Shown: positions 35,521-45,481 of the stretch, piece by piece
Layout of the letters: the number at the start of each line of letters is the position of its first letter
Numbering within the stretch: the first letter of the stretch is position 1
Assembly (NCBI GenBank): GCA_028822155.1
Contig: JAPKEJ010000001.1
Location: 1 to 64,000 of the forward strand
Origin: Porticoccaceae bacterium
GTDB lineage: Bacteria; Pseudomonadota; Gammaproteobacteria; Pseudomonadales; Porticoccaceae
Length of the DNA stretch: 64,000 nt
Reading direction: 5' to 3'
The notes under the pieces: generated by a model
The model's database searches: none
Told to the model about the DNA's origin: nothing
Seen by the model: only the letters and a program-made list of their open reading frames with translations
Position numbers and translations under genes: made by a program

Positions 35521-36123
35521 TCACAAATTTTTATGCTGTTGCTGGAGCCACAGCAGTGAAATCGTCACCGCGGCGCTATTTAGTAACCCTTCGGTTTGAG
35601 CTTGCAACGCTTCATCATAAGGCCAGACATGTAGCAAGATATCCTCGTTTTCGCTTTCAAGACCAAAAATTCCTTGCTTCCCTTTAAGATCAGTCAATCC
35701 ACAAAAGAGGTGCATTTTCTCATCGGTGCCACCAGCACTCACCAAGTAATCACAAATAGGCACCAGCTTATCGACGGCTAGTCCCGCCTCTTCCTGTAGT
35801 TCTCGATGGGCGACTGAAACAGGCGTTTCGCCAGGCTCTATCATTCCGGCTACCACCTCATACTGCCAAGGCCCATTCTGATCATTAATGGCACCAACTC
35901 GAAACTGCTCCACCAATCCAACTAATTGGTGTTTTGGATCATATAAAAGTACCCCCACCGCTTCGCCGCGCTGAAACAATTCCCGCGCTATCGGAGGGCT
36001 CCAGCCCCCCTTAAATAGACGATGACTTACCTTCAGCGCTGCAACACTAAAAAACCCCTGAAATACTGTCTTTGAAGACTCGAGACGAAAGTCTGATCGA
36101 CTAAACCGATGTTTTTTGACCAT
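35521..36123 (-). CDS. nudF: ADP-ribose pyrophosphatase (Nudix)
   Basis: A 200-residue Nudix hydrolase. The box reads GMIEPGETPVSVAHRELQEEAGL, and the ADP-ribose loop follows (YLVSAGGTDEKMHLFCG). It cleaves ADP-ribose to AMP and ribose-5-phosphate. It is the first gene of the nudF-yqiB-cpdA-yqiA-parE-parC series and diverges from tolC. The 261-bp intergenic gap (36124-36384) must carry both promoters; I see no specific operator in it. Confidence 0.93.
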   Translation of the reverse strand: MVKKHRFSRSDFRLESSKTVFQGFFSVAALKVSHRLFKGGWSPPIARELFQRGEAVGVLLYDPKHQLVGLVEQFRVGAINDQNGPWQYEVVAGMIEPGETPVSVAHRELQEEAGLAVDKLVPICDYLVSAGGTDEKMHLFCGLTDLKGKQGIFGLESENEDILLHVWPYDEALQAQTEGLLNSAAVTISLLWLQQQHKNL

Positions 36124-36384
36124 TTTGGAATCTTCACTCGTATTAATTAACTCTCATGGTACGTTAAAATAAAGTCCTTGAGATCACTTAATGGATTATG
36201 TCGTCAACGGATTGCAAAACGGAACGTTGAGTCCTATTTAACAGTATTTTTTGAACACATGTTGAATCTAAAATTACTAGTGATAGCGTCTTAGTTCAGG
36301 GAAATTGCTAATAACTATAACCAAGACAAGTCTGCTAAACTGCGCGTTTTAAGCGGACACAATGAAATTTATCATGGAGTTTGT

Positions 36385-37779
36385 ATGTTGAAGGTAAAAC
36401 AAGGATTTTTAACACTTTGTTCTGTTCTCTTAATCTCGCAGGGCAGTTCGGCGGATTCCTTAAAAGATATTTATGAGTTAGCACTGCAGAGTGACCCAAC
36501 CTTGCGAGCTGCAAGAGCTAATTTCCAAGTAGGCCAAGAAACTAAAAATATTAGCCGTGCTTATCTGTTGCCTGTTATCACCGCCACAGGGAGCTACCAG
36601 GAAACTGAAGGTGATTCTGAGTCAGCGAGAATTTACTTTGGCGGAGAACCTGCCTTAAGTAATCAGTTTTCTGATTCAAAGGAAACAGCTTATGGCGTGT
36701 CGCTGCGTCAGCCTTTGTTTGATATGCCTGCTTGGTATCAATTTCAGCGCGGCAAAGCCCTCAGTGAAAGTGCCGCAGCACAGTTTGCCGCTGACCAGCA
36801 AACATTGATTTTAAGGGTCAGTAGTGCCTATCTTGGTGCACTGCGTGCCTATGACAATAATGAAACCCGCAAAGCAGAACAGCGGGCTATTCAACGACAG
36901 CTCGAGCAAACCAGAGAGCGTTTTGAAGTGGGTCTGCTTCCGGTGACCGATGTTCATGAAGCCCAAGCCGTATTTGATGATGCCTTGGTCAATAGCCTTG
37001 AAGCACGTGGTGCTGTGAATATTGCCTTTGATGCATTGCAAGTACTCACCGGTAAAAATCATAATGTCCTATCAGGTTTAAAAGATGATTTTATGGCGAC
37101 TAATCCAGAGCCTCTTAGTAGCGAAGAATGGGTCAATTTTTCACTGTCCAGTAACTATCAATTAAAAACCGCCAAGTTAGGGAAAGACGCGACCTACAAC
37201 CTGGCCAAAGCGGCAACCGCTGAGCTATTCCCAACTATTACGTTTAACGCCAATTACTCAAACCGAGACTCCGACGGCACTACGATTGCTTACCTGCCTA
37301 CTGGAAACGCAATGGCTAATACTTTTTCAAATAGTGATGGCCATAGTTTTAGTGTGAATTTATCTATGCCATTGTGGTCTAGCGGCATTAATGCAGGGCG
37401 CAGGCAGTATAAGCAACAGGCCATTGCTTCGAGCGAAAACTTCGAGGTGGCAAAGCGTAATACTGTGCAAACAGCGCGGAGCCGGCATCAGCTGGTCATT
37501 ACTAATGCAGCGCGTGTCAAAGCGCGCAAGCAAGCGATCACCTCGGCAGACAGTGCGCTGGGAGCCACTCAGGCTGGATACGAAGTGGGTACTCGCAACA
37601 TCGTTGATGTGCTTGCCGCTCAGCGCTCCGTGTTCCAAGCAAAGCGTAACTATGCCAATGCACGATATGATTATATTTTCGCAATGATGAGCTTAAAAGA
37701 AGTAGCGGGGCAGTTGTCCCCAGATGATATTTATCAGCTAAATGCCTGGTTAGATCCGAGTTTAGCGGTGGCTAAATAA
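36385..37779 (+). CDS. tolC: Outer-membrane efflux channel TolC
   Basis: A 464-residue outer-membrane trimer subunit that exports drugs and type I substrates. The signal peptide is MLKVKQGFLTLCSVLLISQGSSA. Two OEP repeats follow, starting SLKDIYELALQSDPTLRAARANF and SNYQLKTAKLGKDATYNLAKAA. Paired helical segments have the TolC-style QTRERFEVGLLPVTDVHEAQA and QAGYEVGTRNIVDVLAAQR. Synteny with nudF is as in E. coli. The 3' end overlaps the convergent waaA gene by 8 bp. Confidence 0.95.
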   Translation: MLKVKQGFLTLCSVLLISQGSSADSLKDIYELALQSDPTLRAARANFQVGQETKNISRAYLLPVITATGSYQETEGDSESARIYFGGEPALSNQFSDSKETAYGVSLRQPLFDMPAWYQFQRGKALSESAAAQFAADQQTLILRVSSAYLGALRAYDNNETRKAEQRAIQRQLEQTRERFEVGLLPVTDVHEAQAVFDDALVNSLEARGAVNIAFDALQVLTGKNHNVLSGLKDDFMATNPEPLSSEEWVNFSLSSNYQLKTAKLGKDATYNLAKAATAELFPTITFNANYSNRDSDGTTIAYLPTGNAMANTFSNSDGHSFSVNLSMPLWSSGINAGRRQYKQQAIASSENFEVAKRNTVQTARSRHQLVITNAARVKARKQAITSADSALGATQAGYEVGTRNIVDVLAAQRSVFQAKRNYANARYDYIFAMMSLKEVAGQLSPDDIYQLNAWLDPSLAVAK

Positions 37780-39040
37780 TTTGAGTAATTACTGCAAGTA
37801 ACCTATCAAGGGCGCCACGATTAGCTTCGGCCACGTGGCGTGCTGCATCGCCCATCTGCATTCTTTGTGACTCATCTTGCAGTAACAGGATACATTGGTC
37901 GGCCAGATCATCGAAATTCTGACAGACTTTCATACCGCCAGCCTCGGTTAGTAATTGAGCTGCCTCGGTAAAATTAAACAGGTGTGGTCCCGTTAATACT
38001 GGGGTTCCCCATGCCGCGGCCTCAATCATGTTATGTCCACCTGTTGGCACAAAACTACCGCCAACAAAAGCTAGGTCGCAGGCACCAAAGAAAGTCATTA
38101 ACTCCCCCATGCTATCGCCAAGCAATATATCAGCGGCACCTACCGGTATATTTGCGCTTCGTCTCACCACACTAAATCCTGCTGAATGACATAGTTCAGC
38201 AACCTGATTAAATCGTTCTGGGTGGCGCGGAACTAAAACTAGCAGCGCAGACTCTACCTGGGCCTTTATTTTAGCAAAGCCCGCCAAGATTATTTCGTCT
38301 TCACCTCTATGGGTACTGGCCGCTAAAAAAATCCTTCTCTGGGTGGTCCCACGCCAGTCCTTAGATAACTGCGCCACCGCGTCCTTCAAGGCGGGGGCTA
38401 TGTTTAAATCAAACTTAATATTCCCTGTCACCGTCACCGTCGTATCTGACAATCCGAAACTCTGAAAACGTTGGGCATCGTCAGTATGCTGTGCCGCCAC
38501 CGTATGGAGGCCATTTAACATTGGCCGAACCAAGCTATTAATGCGCTGATAAGCCCGAGATGATTTGTCTGATAGTCGTCCATTTGCCAAGATCACTGGG
38601 ATATTGCGTTTATTGCAGGCAGCAATAGTATTTGGCCACAGTTCAGTTTCCATAATAATTAACAATTTGGGTCGTACCCTGCCTAAAAATCTAGCTACCG
38701 CATCTGGCATATCATAAGGCGCATAACTATGCTCCACAGAACCACCAAAAGCCGCCGTAATACGCTCTGATCCGGTTGGCGTCATGCAGGTTACCATCAG
38801 CCGATAACCTGGGTATTTTTCTTGGAGGGCTTTGATCAGAGTCACCGCGGCGAGGGTTTCGCCCACGGAGACCGCATGCAGCCAAATTATTTCTTTGCCC
38901 GAATCTGGATGACCCACAAACCCGAATCGCTCTCCCCAACGTTTGGCATAGTTTGGCGATCTCACTGCACGCCACAGCAACCGAAGACATATCGCCGGCA
39001 GCAAACAATAAAAAAGTACTGAATATAAGAACCTAGGCAT
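37772..39040 (-). CDS. waaA: 3-deoxy-D-manno-octulosonic acid transferase
   Basis: A 422-residue GT30 enzyme that adds Kdo to lipid IVA on the inner leaflet of the cytoplasmic membrane. An N-terminal membrane anchor (LYSVLFYCLLPAICL) is followed by IWLHAVSVGETLAA, the acceptor-binding MVTCMTPTGSER, TELWPN and the donor-site GGHNMIEAAAWGTPVLTGPHLFNF. The length is typical. It implies a standard Kdo-containing LPS. Convergent with tolC. Confidence 0.95.
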   Translation of the reverse strand: MPRFLYSVLFYCLLPAICLRLLWRAVRSPNYAKRWGERFGFVGHPDSGKEIIWLHAVSVGETLAAVTLIKALQEKYPGYRLMVTCMTPTGSERITAAFGGSVEHSYAPYDMPDAVARFLGRVRPKLLIIMETELWPNTIAACNKRNIPVILANGRLSDKSSRAYQRINSLVRPMLNGLHTVAAQHTDDAQRFQSFGLSDTTVTVTGNIKFDLNIAPALKDAVAQLSKDWRGTTQRRIFLAASTHRGEDEIILAGFAKIKAQVESALLVLVPRHPERFNQVAELCHSAGFSVVRRSANIPVGAADILLGDSMGELMTFFGACDLAFVGGSFVPTGGHNMIEAAAWGTPVLTGPHLFNFTEAAQLLTEAGGMKVCQNFDDLADQCILLLQDESQRMQMGDAARHVAEANRGALDRLLAVITQII

Positions 39041-39274
39041 AGTGCATCTACATTACCTTTAATGACTACAAAGAAAAATTTTATTCTTAAAATTACTACC
39101 ACAACATAGCAGAATTTGTCGGCGACAACGAATGATATCCTATCTAGAATTAGGGATCTTTATAAGGATCTCCGTGGTCGAGAAAATCGCCAGGTTTGTT
39201 TTCATGATAAAATATTTATCAATCTACTTAATTGTTGTTTGTCCATCATCACCAAGCAGGTCCAAGGCTATTTT

Positions 39275-41326
39275 ATGATACAGGTAAGCCCTAAAAATCT
39301 CAGCGCCACGTCAAATTCAGCTGTCTACCTAAGAGTTTTAGCGTCTTTAACTAGCCTAGTTATAATCTGTGCCGTTCTTTTTTTGGCCGTACGGTTAGCC
39401 ACTTGGGCCGCTTATCCTCGACCTGAAGATATCGCCAATAACGATGATTTGTGGCGAGCCCTCTGGACAGGGTTTCGTTTTGATTTGGCTATTGTTATAC
39501 GGGCCAACTTGTTGGGGTTACTAATTAGTATCTGTTGCATCCCCCTACCGCCTATAGCTTCCCACCTTGCATGGTTGTTAAATCGCTATTTGGGCGGTTT
39601 GATTTTGTTAACAGCTGTCTTTATTTCTATCGTTAATTTTAGCTATATCGGCTTTTTTAATCGGCCCATAGATAGCGTCGCTTATACTGGCCTAAACTAT
39701 GGCGCAGCTGCAATTTGGCCTACGGTGATAAGCATGGACCCCTTTGGCATGCGTTTGTTGACGGTGCTCTCTGTGAGCGCTTTAACACTATGGATCTATA
39801 GGAAAGTCGGTGAGAGAATAATTCGATTAGTTCGCTTTGTGGAAGTAAGAAAAATACGCTTCTTCACACTGACCGTAGTACTACCGCTAATGCTTCTGAT
39901 GCTACTCGGTCGAGGCACCGTATCGACCTTTCCTCTGTCTCAGCGGCATCTTATTGTGTCGTCTGAAACAGCCGTCAATAACATAGTGCCCAACGGTATT
40001 GTCGCTCTCTACTACGGCTACAAAGAATTTGAGCAATCAAAGATAATCACCCCCGCGCTGGACCCTGAAGGCCGTGAAATGTTTACACTTTTTTATGGTA
40101 AGCCCCCGTCAGACCAACCTCTGTTTCCACAGTTTTTTACACGGACACCTAGGTCTGGCTTTCTTGAGAAGAACCCGCCAAATGTGGTGTTTAACCTAAT
40201 AGAAAGTATGGGCAATGCTTTATTGCTTCCTGCGTTTAGTCAAGGCCTAGACCTTGCTGGCCAGATGCGTCAACACCTAAATGAAGATTATTATTTCACT
40301 CGATTTTTACCCGCACATGACGACACTCAAACATCACTGATGAGCCTGATGGTTAATACTGAGTACAGCGCTATTAGTTACTCACGCCATCAACACATTC
40401 CTCTGAAAACTTCTGTGGCTAATGTATTTAAAAAAGCAGGCTACAGAACAGTTTTTGTCTATGCGGGGTTTGAGGGACTATCAAATCGCAGTGATTACTT
40501 GAAGACCCAAGGCTTCGATGAGTTTATTGGCGCTCACCAATTGCGCGAGCGTTATCCCACAATGGAATCAAGCGTTTGGGGAGGGGAAGACAAATTTGTA
40601 TTTGAAGAGACTATTAAGCAACTACTGGACAATAATGAGCATGACAGACCCCTGTTTATCGTGACTTTAACCGTCACTAATCATCCGCCTTATCAGTTAC
40701 CAAAACATCACAATTTAACCTTGTCCCCACCAGCTGATAGTTTATCCACAAAGCTTCAAGATCTACCACCAGAATCCCTAGATACCTATCGATACACGAA
40801 CGATCAGCTAGGGCAGTTTATGTCAGCGGTGAAAAATAGCCGACTCAAAAGTAATACTATTGTCGCAGCAACTGGGGATCATGCGATTCGTGGTATGAGC
40901 TATAAATCAGCTGAGCGCCTACACGAACTCAGCGTTCCCTTTTATCTTTATTTGCCCGCTAGCTATCGTCCTAGCCTGCAACCAGACACCAACCAGATAG
41001 CATCTCACAAGGATATTATGCCAACCCTCTATAACGCTGCATTATCCAAAGCAACTTACCTAAATCTCGGCAGAAATTTGCTGACGGCCGAAGATCATTA
41101 CAAAACCCCTAACTTTGCCTATCACTCGGAGTACCTAATAACGCACAACAAGGGTTACCAGAAGCAGCTCAACAGCTTTGGATCTGGCTTGGAGGTAACA
41201 GCTGACTTTTTGCTTAATGAAAAAGCTGTCTACAATGATCAAGTGCCCGAAAGCGCAAAGGTGTATAGCTCCATCCTAGATTGGCTTACTCGTTGGCAAA
41301 TCATTAATCAGCCATCAAGCCACTAA
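39275..41326 (+). CDS. LTA-synthase/phosphoglycerol-transferase-like membrane sulfatase-fold protein
   Basis: The track starts at a TTG (39116). I prefer ATG 39275 (MIQVSPKNLSATSNSAVYLR), which removes a non-homologous 53-residue leader and has AAGG upstream, leaving 683 residues. About five N-terminal transmembrane helices precede a sulfatase/alkaline-phosphatase-fold domain: NVVFNLIESMGNALL, the probable catalytic Thr in DDTQTSLMSLMV, FIVTLTVTNHPPY, and TGDHAIRG for metal binding. Gram-negative members (OpgB/EptA relatives, COG1368) transfer phosphoglycerol or phosphoethanolamine to glycans. The substrate here is unknown. It begins a group of surface-glycan genes. Confidence 0.83.
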   Translation: MIQVSPKNLSATSNSAVYLRVLASLTSLVIICAVLFLAVRLATWAAYPRPEDIANNDDLWRALWTGFRFDLAIVIRANLLGLLISICCIPLPPIASHLAWLLNRYLGGLILLTAVFISIVNFSYIGFFNRPIDSVAYTGLNYGAAAIWPTVISMDPFGMRLLTVLSVSALTLWIYRKVGERIIRLVRFVEVRKIRFFTLTVVLPLMLLMLLGRGTVSTFPLSQRHLIVSSETAVNNIVPNGIVALYYGYKEFEQSKIITPALDPEGREMFTLFYGKPPSDQPLFPQFFTRTPRSGFLEKNPPNVVFNLIESMGNALLLPAFSQGLDLAGQMRQHLNEDYYFTRFLPAHDDTQTSLMSLMVNTEYSAISYSRHQHIPLKTSVANVFKKAGYRTVFVYAGFEGLSNRSDYLKTQGFDEFIGAHQLRERYPTMESSVWGGEDKFVFEETIKQLLDNNEHDRPLFIVTLTVTNHPPYQLPKHHNLTLSPPADSLSTKLQDLPPESLDTYRYTNDQLGQFMSAVKNSRLKSNTIVAATGDHAIRGMSYKSAERLHELSVPFYLYLPASYRPSLQPDTNQIASHKDIMPTLYNAALSKATYLNLGRNLLTAEDHYKTPNFAYHSEYLITHNKGYQKQLNSFGSGLEVTADFLLNEKAVYNDQVPESAKVYSSILDWLTRWQIINQPSSH

Positions 41327-41338
41327 GAAACAAGATCT

Positions 41339-42526
41339 CTAAGCACCTATAATAATAGCGTCGTTAGCTGTGATTGCAGGAGACTGCGAGACTATATCAC
41401 TGAAGCGCCGATGAACCTCTTCTAGATGGCGCTGGTCAGGTGTGCGCCAAGATCCCCGGACGCAGTAATCAACTTTCAGATAACTCAGAAACTTCTCTAC
41501 AAGAGGCAGATCAAGCTGCCAACTATCCAACTGATTAACCCTCTTTAACAGCTTCTGTTTAGACTGTATCGGCTTGGTCATTCCTTCAATTGCATAACAG
41601 GCCTCACCCAAAACGAATACTCTCTTTCCCAGTAGCAACGATTCTAGACCAACACTGGAATTGATGGTTATCACGGCTTGTGACTGCTCAACCAGCTCCT
41701 GAGTGCCTTTATTGCTGAAGATAATTCGCGGATTACGAAAATGTAAATCTTTGTATCTGTGGGGGTCCGATGGATGCTCTTTGAGCACAAACTGTATAGT
41801 ACTGTCGCTACATCGAGATGCTGTAAATTCAATCCAGCCATATAGCTCATGCATATTAGCTATGTTTGGAGAGTTGAGTAATACCTGACTATCAAATAGA
41901 ACCTGAAAAGGCACAAATATAAATTTCTTAGGCAGAGGGTGATGGAAATCTGATTGCTGGGAATAAGATTTTTTTAAACGATGGAATTTTCTCTGGACTA
42001 GCTTTGTTGAAGAAAGTTTTGGGTTAGCCCTAGGCATCCGATAATTTATATAAAACTCGATATTCCTGGGCACACTGTTATGTGCATTAACCCCATTCAA
42101 ATCGAAAGTTGTTGTATTAGGTAACAAACCATTTTCAAAGTGAATCACTGGTATAGACAACTTGCCAGCAAGATTTTTAATTGCCTGCTCTGGCAATCGA
42201 TAGCCATTGAAAATAGCTATACAAGCCGGCTTGTGAAACCTAAATAAGCGGCAAAACCTACGATGGATAAGCCTATATTTGAAACCATAATAACGTTCAA
42301 TAATCAGCCAACACCACGCCGGGAAGTCATGCTTAATCTGCTTACGATGAAGGTGAAATTTTATACCCTGCTGGACTTCATCTTCGGTCAGATCCATTTT
42401 TTTTGACCCGAAATACGACCACAATGAAAAATCAAACACCCTTGTATTAAGGTTTAAATTAGCCGACAGGTAGCGAAAATATTTGTACATTGATCCGCGC
42501 CGAGATATAAATATAACGTCCATCAA
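41339..42526 (-). CDS. KpsS/KpsC-like capsule polysaccharide protein
   Basis: A 395-residue protein with the pattern of the capsule polysaccharide biosynthesis/export family: N-terminal IFISRRGSMYKYFRYLSANL, central HFENGLLPNTTTFDLNGVNAHNSVPR and C-terminal VITINSSVGLESLLLGKRVFVLGEACY. Related KpsC/KpsS proteins build the poly-Kdo linker on lyso-PG, but the exact sugar and acceptor cannot be assigned here. It is basic in its first half. No other kps genes are in the window, so a complete capsule locus is not evident. It is convergent with the LtaS-like gene. Confidence 0.72.
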   Translation of the reverse strand: MMDVIFISRRGSMYKYFRYLSANLNLNTRVFDFSLWSYFGSKKMDLTEDEVQQGIKFHLHRKQIKHDFPAWCWLIIERYYGFKYRLIHRRFCRLFRFHKPACIAIFNGYRLPEQAIKNLAGKLSIPVIHFENGLLPNTTTFDLNGVNAHNSVPRNIEFYINYRMPRANPKLSSTKLVQRKFHRLKKSYSQQSDFHHPLPKKFIFVPFQVLFDSQVLLNSPNIANMHELYGWIEFTASRCSDSTIQFVLKEHPSDPHRYKDLHFRNPRIIFSNKGTQELVEQSQAVITINSSVGLESLLLGKRVFVLGEACYAIEGMTKPIQSKQKLLKRVNQLDSWQLDLPLVEKFLSYLKVDYCVRGSWRTPDQRHLEEVHRRFSDIVSQSPAITANDAIIIGA

Positions 42527-42620
42527 AAATCACTCTCGCTATTATATATATGATTATCTATATATGCATAGAGAGGCTATCATAAGGAGCGTTTGCACTA
42601 AACAATAAGGGTGTTAAGAA

Positions 42621-42707
42621 ATGAGATTATGCCGTCTTTTTATGATTTTTGTGATGAGCATCACAGTCTTTAATGCCAGTGATTCTGAACCCAAGTCTCG
42701 GGCTTAA
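42621..42707 (+). other. Very short signal-peptide-like ORF (28 residues), probably a relic
   Basis: ATG AGA ... TAA encodes MRLCRLFMIFVMSITVFNAS and 8 more residues, preceded by GTTAAGAA. It looks like a signal peptide with the mature protein lost. It lies in 42527-43280, a gene-poor stretch that also holds two glycan-gene remnants. It could be chance. Confidence 0.2.
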
Positions 42708-42717
42708 ATCGTCGATA

Positions 42718-43014
42718 TCACTTCCCACTAACCACAGTAATCGCTTCATGGGGGTCGGGTTTCCCATGAAAGACTAAAACTCGGGTATCAGCTGGCATCT
42801 CCGTATCACGCGCAAGAAAAAAGGAAAATGGCTTTATACAATGTCGCTTGAAACTACGGCACCAATGATCCGGCCAATACACCAGTGAATTTTTTGCCAT
42901 CATCGCGGCAGAGTACCTAGACACTGGCAGCCATGCTTTTCGGAAAAATGGGGCTAGTTTGATGCCTGGACCGAGAATAGACAAAAATTTCGAATTATCT
43001 AATACCTCCCTCAT
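42718..43014 (-). pseudogene. C-terminal remnant of a glycosyltransferase-like gene
   Basis: 98 residues containing YWPDHWCRSFKRHCIKP and TRVLVFHGKPDPHEAI, a pattern I associate with C-terminal halves of about 250-residue glycan-associated proteins. Here the N-terminal half is missing (a stop lies 13 codons before the ATG) and the C-terminus ends soon after the HGKPDPHEA motif. The lack of room for an N-terminus and of a good ribosome site argues for a relic. It lies between the KpsS-like and GT4 genes, so it was probably part of the same glycan locus. A short near-match to its TRVLV region occurs at 43203-43220. Confidence 0.4.
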
Positions 43015-43280
43015 GGCACCCGAGGAGATCGGCAGCGCACGGTTTTAAAGTGCAATTTTTGGCTGGCTGCCGCGCTTCCAGCTACAAAATTAAACTGTAT
43101 TAACCTGTTAGCTTTTGTAACATATTCTTAGCTAAAAGGCGTTTTTATGCGCATCGATACTGCCTGTAAAACCTATTATTGCCAGTGATCAGATTTTTCA
43201 TACAAGACTAAAACTCGAGTAGCCACTTATAGAAACACTCTGAATTAGCGCGTGCCTTTAATACCTATCGAGTGAAAAAT

Positions 43281-44372
43281 TCACCGACACAATGACAGTA
43301 AAAACTGGGTGATATTTTGTGCCTCTTTTTCTACCGTATAATGCTTGATTACGTGTTCTCTAGCGACCACAGCCATGGCGTCTCTCGTCATTTTATTACT
43401 TATTAGAATCTCTAGTTTTTCCGTCACCGCAGCGGCATCTCCAATCGGTACACAATATCCATTGTGGCCTGAGTCTATGATATCTTTCCAAGCTCCAGCT
43501 TCACTGGTGATTACCGCACAGCCAGAAGCCATAGCTTCCAGTGGCGTTAATCCGAAACCCTCATTACGACTCAGGGCGGCAACCACGGTCATACTCTGGA
43601 AGATTGAAGGCAGCCTACTAAACGGCTGCTTGCCTAAAAATACAAATTGATCTGATAACCCAGCATTATTGATTTTACTCTGTATCTGATTTTTGTAGAT
43701 CTGATCTTTCGGAAGACACTCGCCACAGATCACCACAGTGACCTCAGGGTCCCGCCGTAGGATTGGGATCGCCGCATCTACAAGTATATCAATACCTTTA
43801 GAATATCTTACACGGCCGAATATCCCAATACCCTGAGAACCTGGCAAGCCGAGGGCTTGCCAGGCCTCAAACTTGCTCTTAGCTGGTTTGTATTTGCCAA
43901 TATCAATTCCGTGAGGGATTATTCTATCGACACGACAGTCCTGAACAAACTCGGCGGCAGTGGGACTAGTGGAGATAACGGCATCCATTTTACTCATCAG
44001 CCACCGAGTAAATGCGCTGTGTTGGCGCTGAGCAGTTGAGGTAAATACTATCTTTATTTTAGAGCCAAATAATATCTTGGCAGTCAGTGCCTGAATCATT
44101 TCATCGTTACGGCGAGCATGAAATACTCGCCATTCACCATTAGTTAAAGGAGACTTTGTCAGTTTTAAGAACTGCCTATAGCCGAGGACATGTGTATCAG
44201 TTGGTACATAATTAGCTCCCAACACCGCAACATGCGCATAGTTTTTCTGATAGCGCAGCACCTGCAGCATTGTTGAGGTTATTCCCGAGAATTTCTTACT
44301 GGAATTACCTAGTATTATTTGAGTTTCTGCAATTGACACTGAGTAGCGCTCGCTCGAAATTATGATAACCAC
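43281..44372 (-). CDS. GT4-family glycosyltransferase
   Basis: A 363-residue GT-B enzyme. N-terminal KKFSGITSTMLQVLRYQ resembles the SGVTST acceptor-site motif of one LPS/EPS GT4 group. The C-terminal donor domain has IGIFGRVRYSKGIDILVDA, VVICGE and the nucleotide-binding NEGFGLTPLEAMASGCAVITSEAGAW (EX7E-type). GTG 44372 is the only start that keeps the conserved N-terminus. It is soluble or peripheral, and the donor sugar is unknown. It is part of the surface-glycan island with the KpsS-like gene. Confidence 0.87.
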   Translation of the reverse strand: MVIIISSERYSVSIAETQIILGNSSKKFSGITSTMLQVLRYQKNYAHVAVLGANYVPTDTHVLGYRQFLKLTKSPLTNGEWRVFHARRNDEMIQALTAKILFGSKIKIVFTSTAQRQHSAFTRWLMSKMDAVISTSPTAAEFVQDCRVDRIIPHGIDIGKYKPAKSKFEAWQALGLPGSQGIGIFGRVRYSKGIDILVDAAIPILRRDPEVTVVICGECLPKDQIYKNQIQSKINNAGLSDQFVFLGKQPFSRLPSIFQSMTVVAALSRNEGFGLTPLEAMASGCAVITSEAGAWKDIIDSGHNGYCVPIGDAAAVTEKLEILISNKMTRDAMAVVAREHVIKHYTVEKEAQNITQFLLSLCR

Positions 44373-44551
44373 ACCGATTTAGTACTATATCTAATCACTC
44401 AGGTCATAGAGAGTTTCAGCAAATACAGCCTACTTATTCCATCCGCGCTCTGGACCACCTAAATCTACTGACAGCTCAGGTAGAGGGAAAACTTCACTTG
44501 CTGCTGTCATCGCATTAATTCCAGTTCGACCTAATTATTAGCAGAGGGCAT

Positions 44552-45481
44552 TTAGTCAGTTACCGACGCCAACCAATTCTGGTATTTAGCGTTTTTACCC
44601 TGCACAAGTTCCGAGTACGCAGCCTGGAGTACTGCAGCCACTGGGCCACGCTTGCCATCGCCAATGATGCGGCTGTCATACTCTCGAATAGGTACGATCT
44701 CTGCCGCTGTACCGGTAAAAAAGGCTTCATCAGCAATATACACCTCATCCCGAGAAATACGCTTTTCACGAACTTCGATGCCTTTATCAGCAGCTAGTTT
44801 AAACACAGTATCTCTAGTGATACCGTCGAGGCATGACGTTAAGTCCGGGGTATAAATCACCCCATCGCGCACCATAAAGAAATTCTCTGCACTGCCTTCA
44901 GAAACATACCCCTCTGGGTCGAGCATAATCGCTTCATCACAGCCAGAATCTATCGCTTCGCGCAAGGCCAACATTGAGTTCAAATAGTTGCCGCTTGCCT
45001 TGGCTTTAACCATGGTGATATTGACATGGTGCCGAGTATAAGAGGAAGTGCGCACTTTAAGACCAGAGGCTAAGGTCTCTGGAGGCATATAAGACGGCCA
45101 ATCCCAAGCAGCAATACCAAGGTGTACTTTTAGATTTTCAGCCCGAAGACCCATTCCTTCAGAACCCAAAAACACCAATGGTCGAATGTAAGCTGCATCT
45201 AAATTATTAGAGCGAACCACTTCCCGATGCGCCGCACAAACTTCCTCTTGGCTATAAGGAATGGTCATATGTATTATTTTTGCTGAATTGAATAGGCGCT
45301 TAATGTGATCTTCAAGCCTGAATATGCAGGTGCCAGCACTCTCAGTTTGATAGGCTCTTATACCTTCAAAAACTGCATTACCATAGTGCAGCGAAGACGT
45401 TAAAAAGTGTGTTTGCGCATCACGCCAATCCACTAACTTACCATCCATCCAAATAAACCCATCGCGGTCCGAGAACGACAT
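44552..45481 (-). CDS. ilvE: Branched-chain amino-acid aminotransferase
   Basis: A 309-residue class IV PLP enzyme that makes Val, Leu and Ile from their keto acids. Seen: MDGKLVDWRDAQTHFLTSSLHYGNAVFEGIRAY (split here for length), the PLP-Lys segment ITMVKAKASGNYLNSMLA, EGYVSEGSAENFF and the C-terminal FFTGTAAEIVPIREYD. The length is typical. It is divergent from argA across a 439-bp gap (45482-45920), with ilvD of the same pathway 1.8 kb away on the other strand. Confidence 0.94.
   Translation of the reverse strand: MSFSDRDGFIWMDGKLVDWRDAQTHFLTSSLHYGNAVFEGIRAYQTESAGTCIFRLEDHIKRLFNSAKIIHMTIPYSQEEVCAAHREVVRSNNLDAAYIRPLVFLGSEGMGLRAENLKVHLGIAAWDWPSYMPPETLASGLKVRTSSYTRHHVNITMVKAKASGNYLNSMLALREAIDSGCDEAIMLDPEGYVSEGSAENFFMVRDGVIYTPDLTSCLDGITRDTVFKLAADKGIEVREKRISRDEVYIADEAFFTGTAAEIVPIREYDSRIIGDGKRGPVAAVLQAAYSELVQGKNAKYQNWLASVTD

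Noticed and set aside
39116-39274. N-terminal extension of the LtaS-like gene from a TTG
   Set aside because: The extension is unlike the family, and ATG 39275 with AAGG upstream begins the expected membrane domain.
43203-43220. AAGACTAAAACTCGAGTA as a mobile-element repeat end
   Set aside because: It matches only one other place, the glycan-gene remnant at 42773, and has no inverted partner or target duplication; a gene fragment is a simpler reading.
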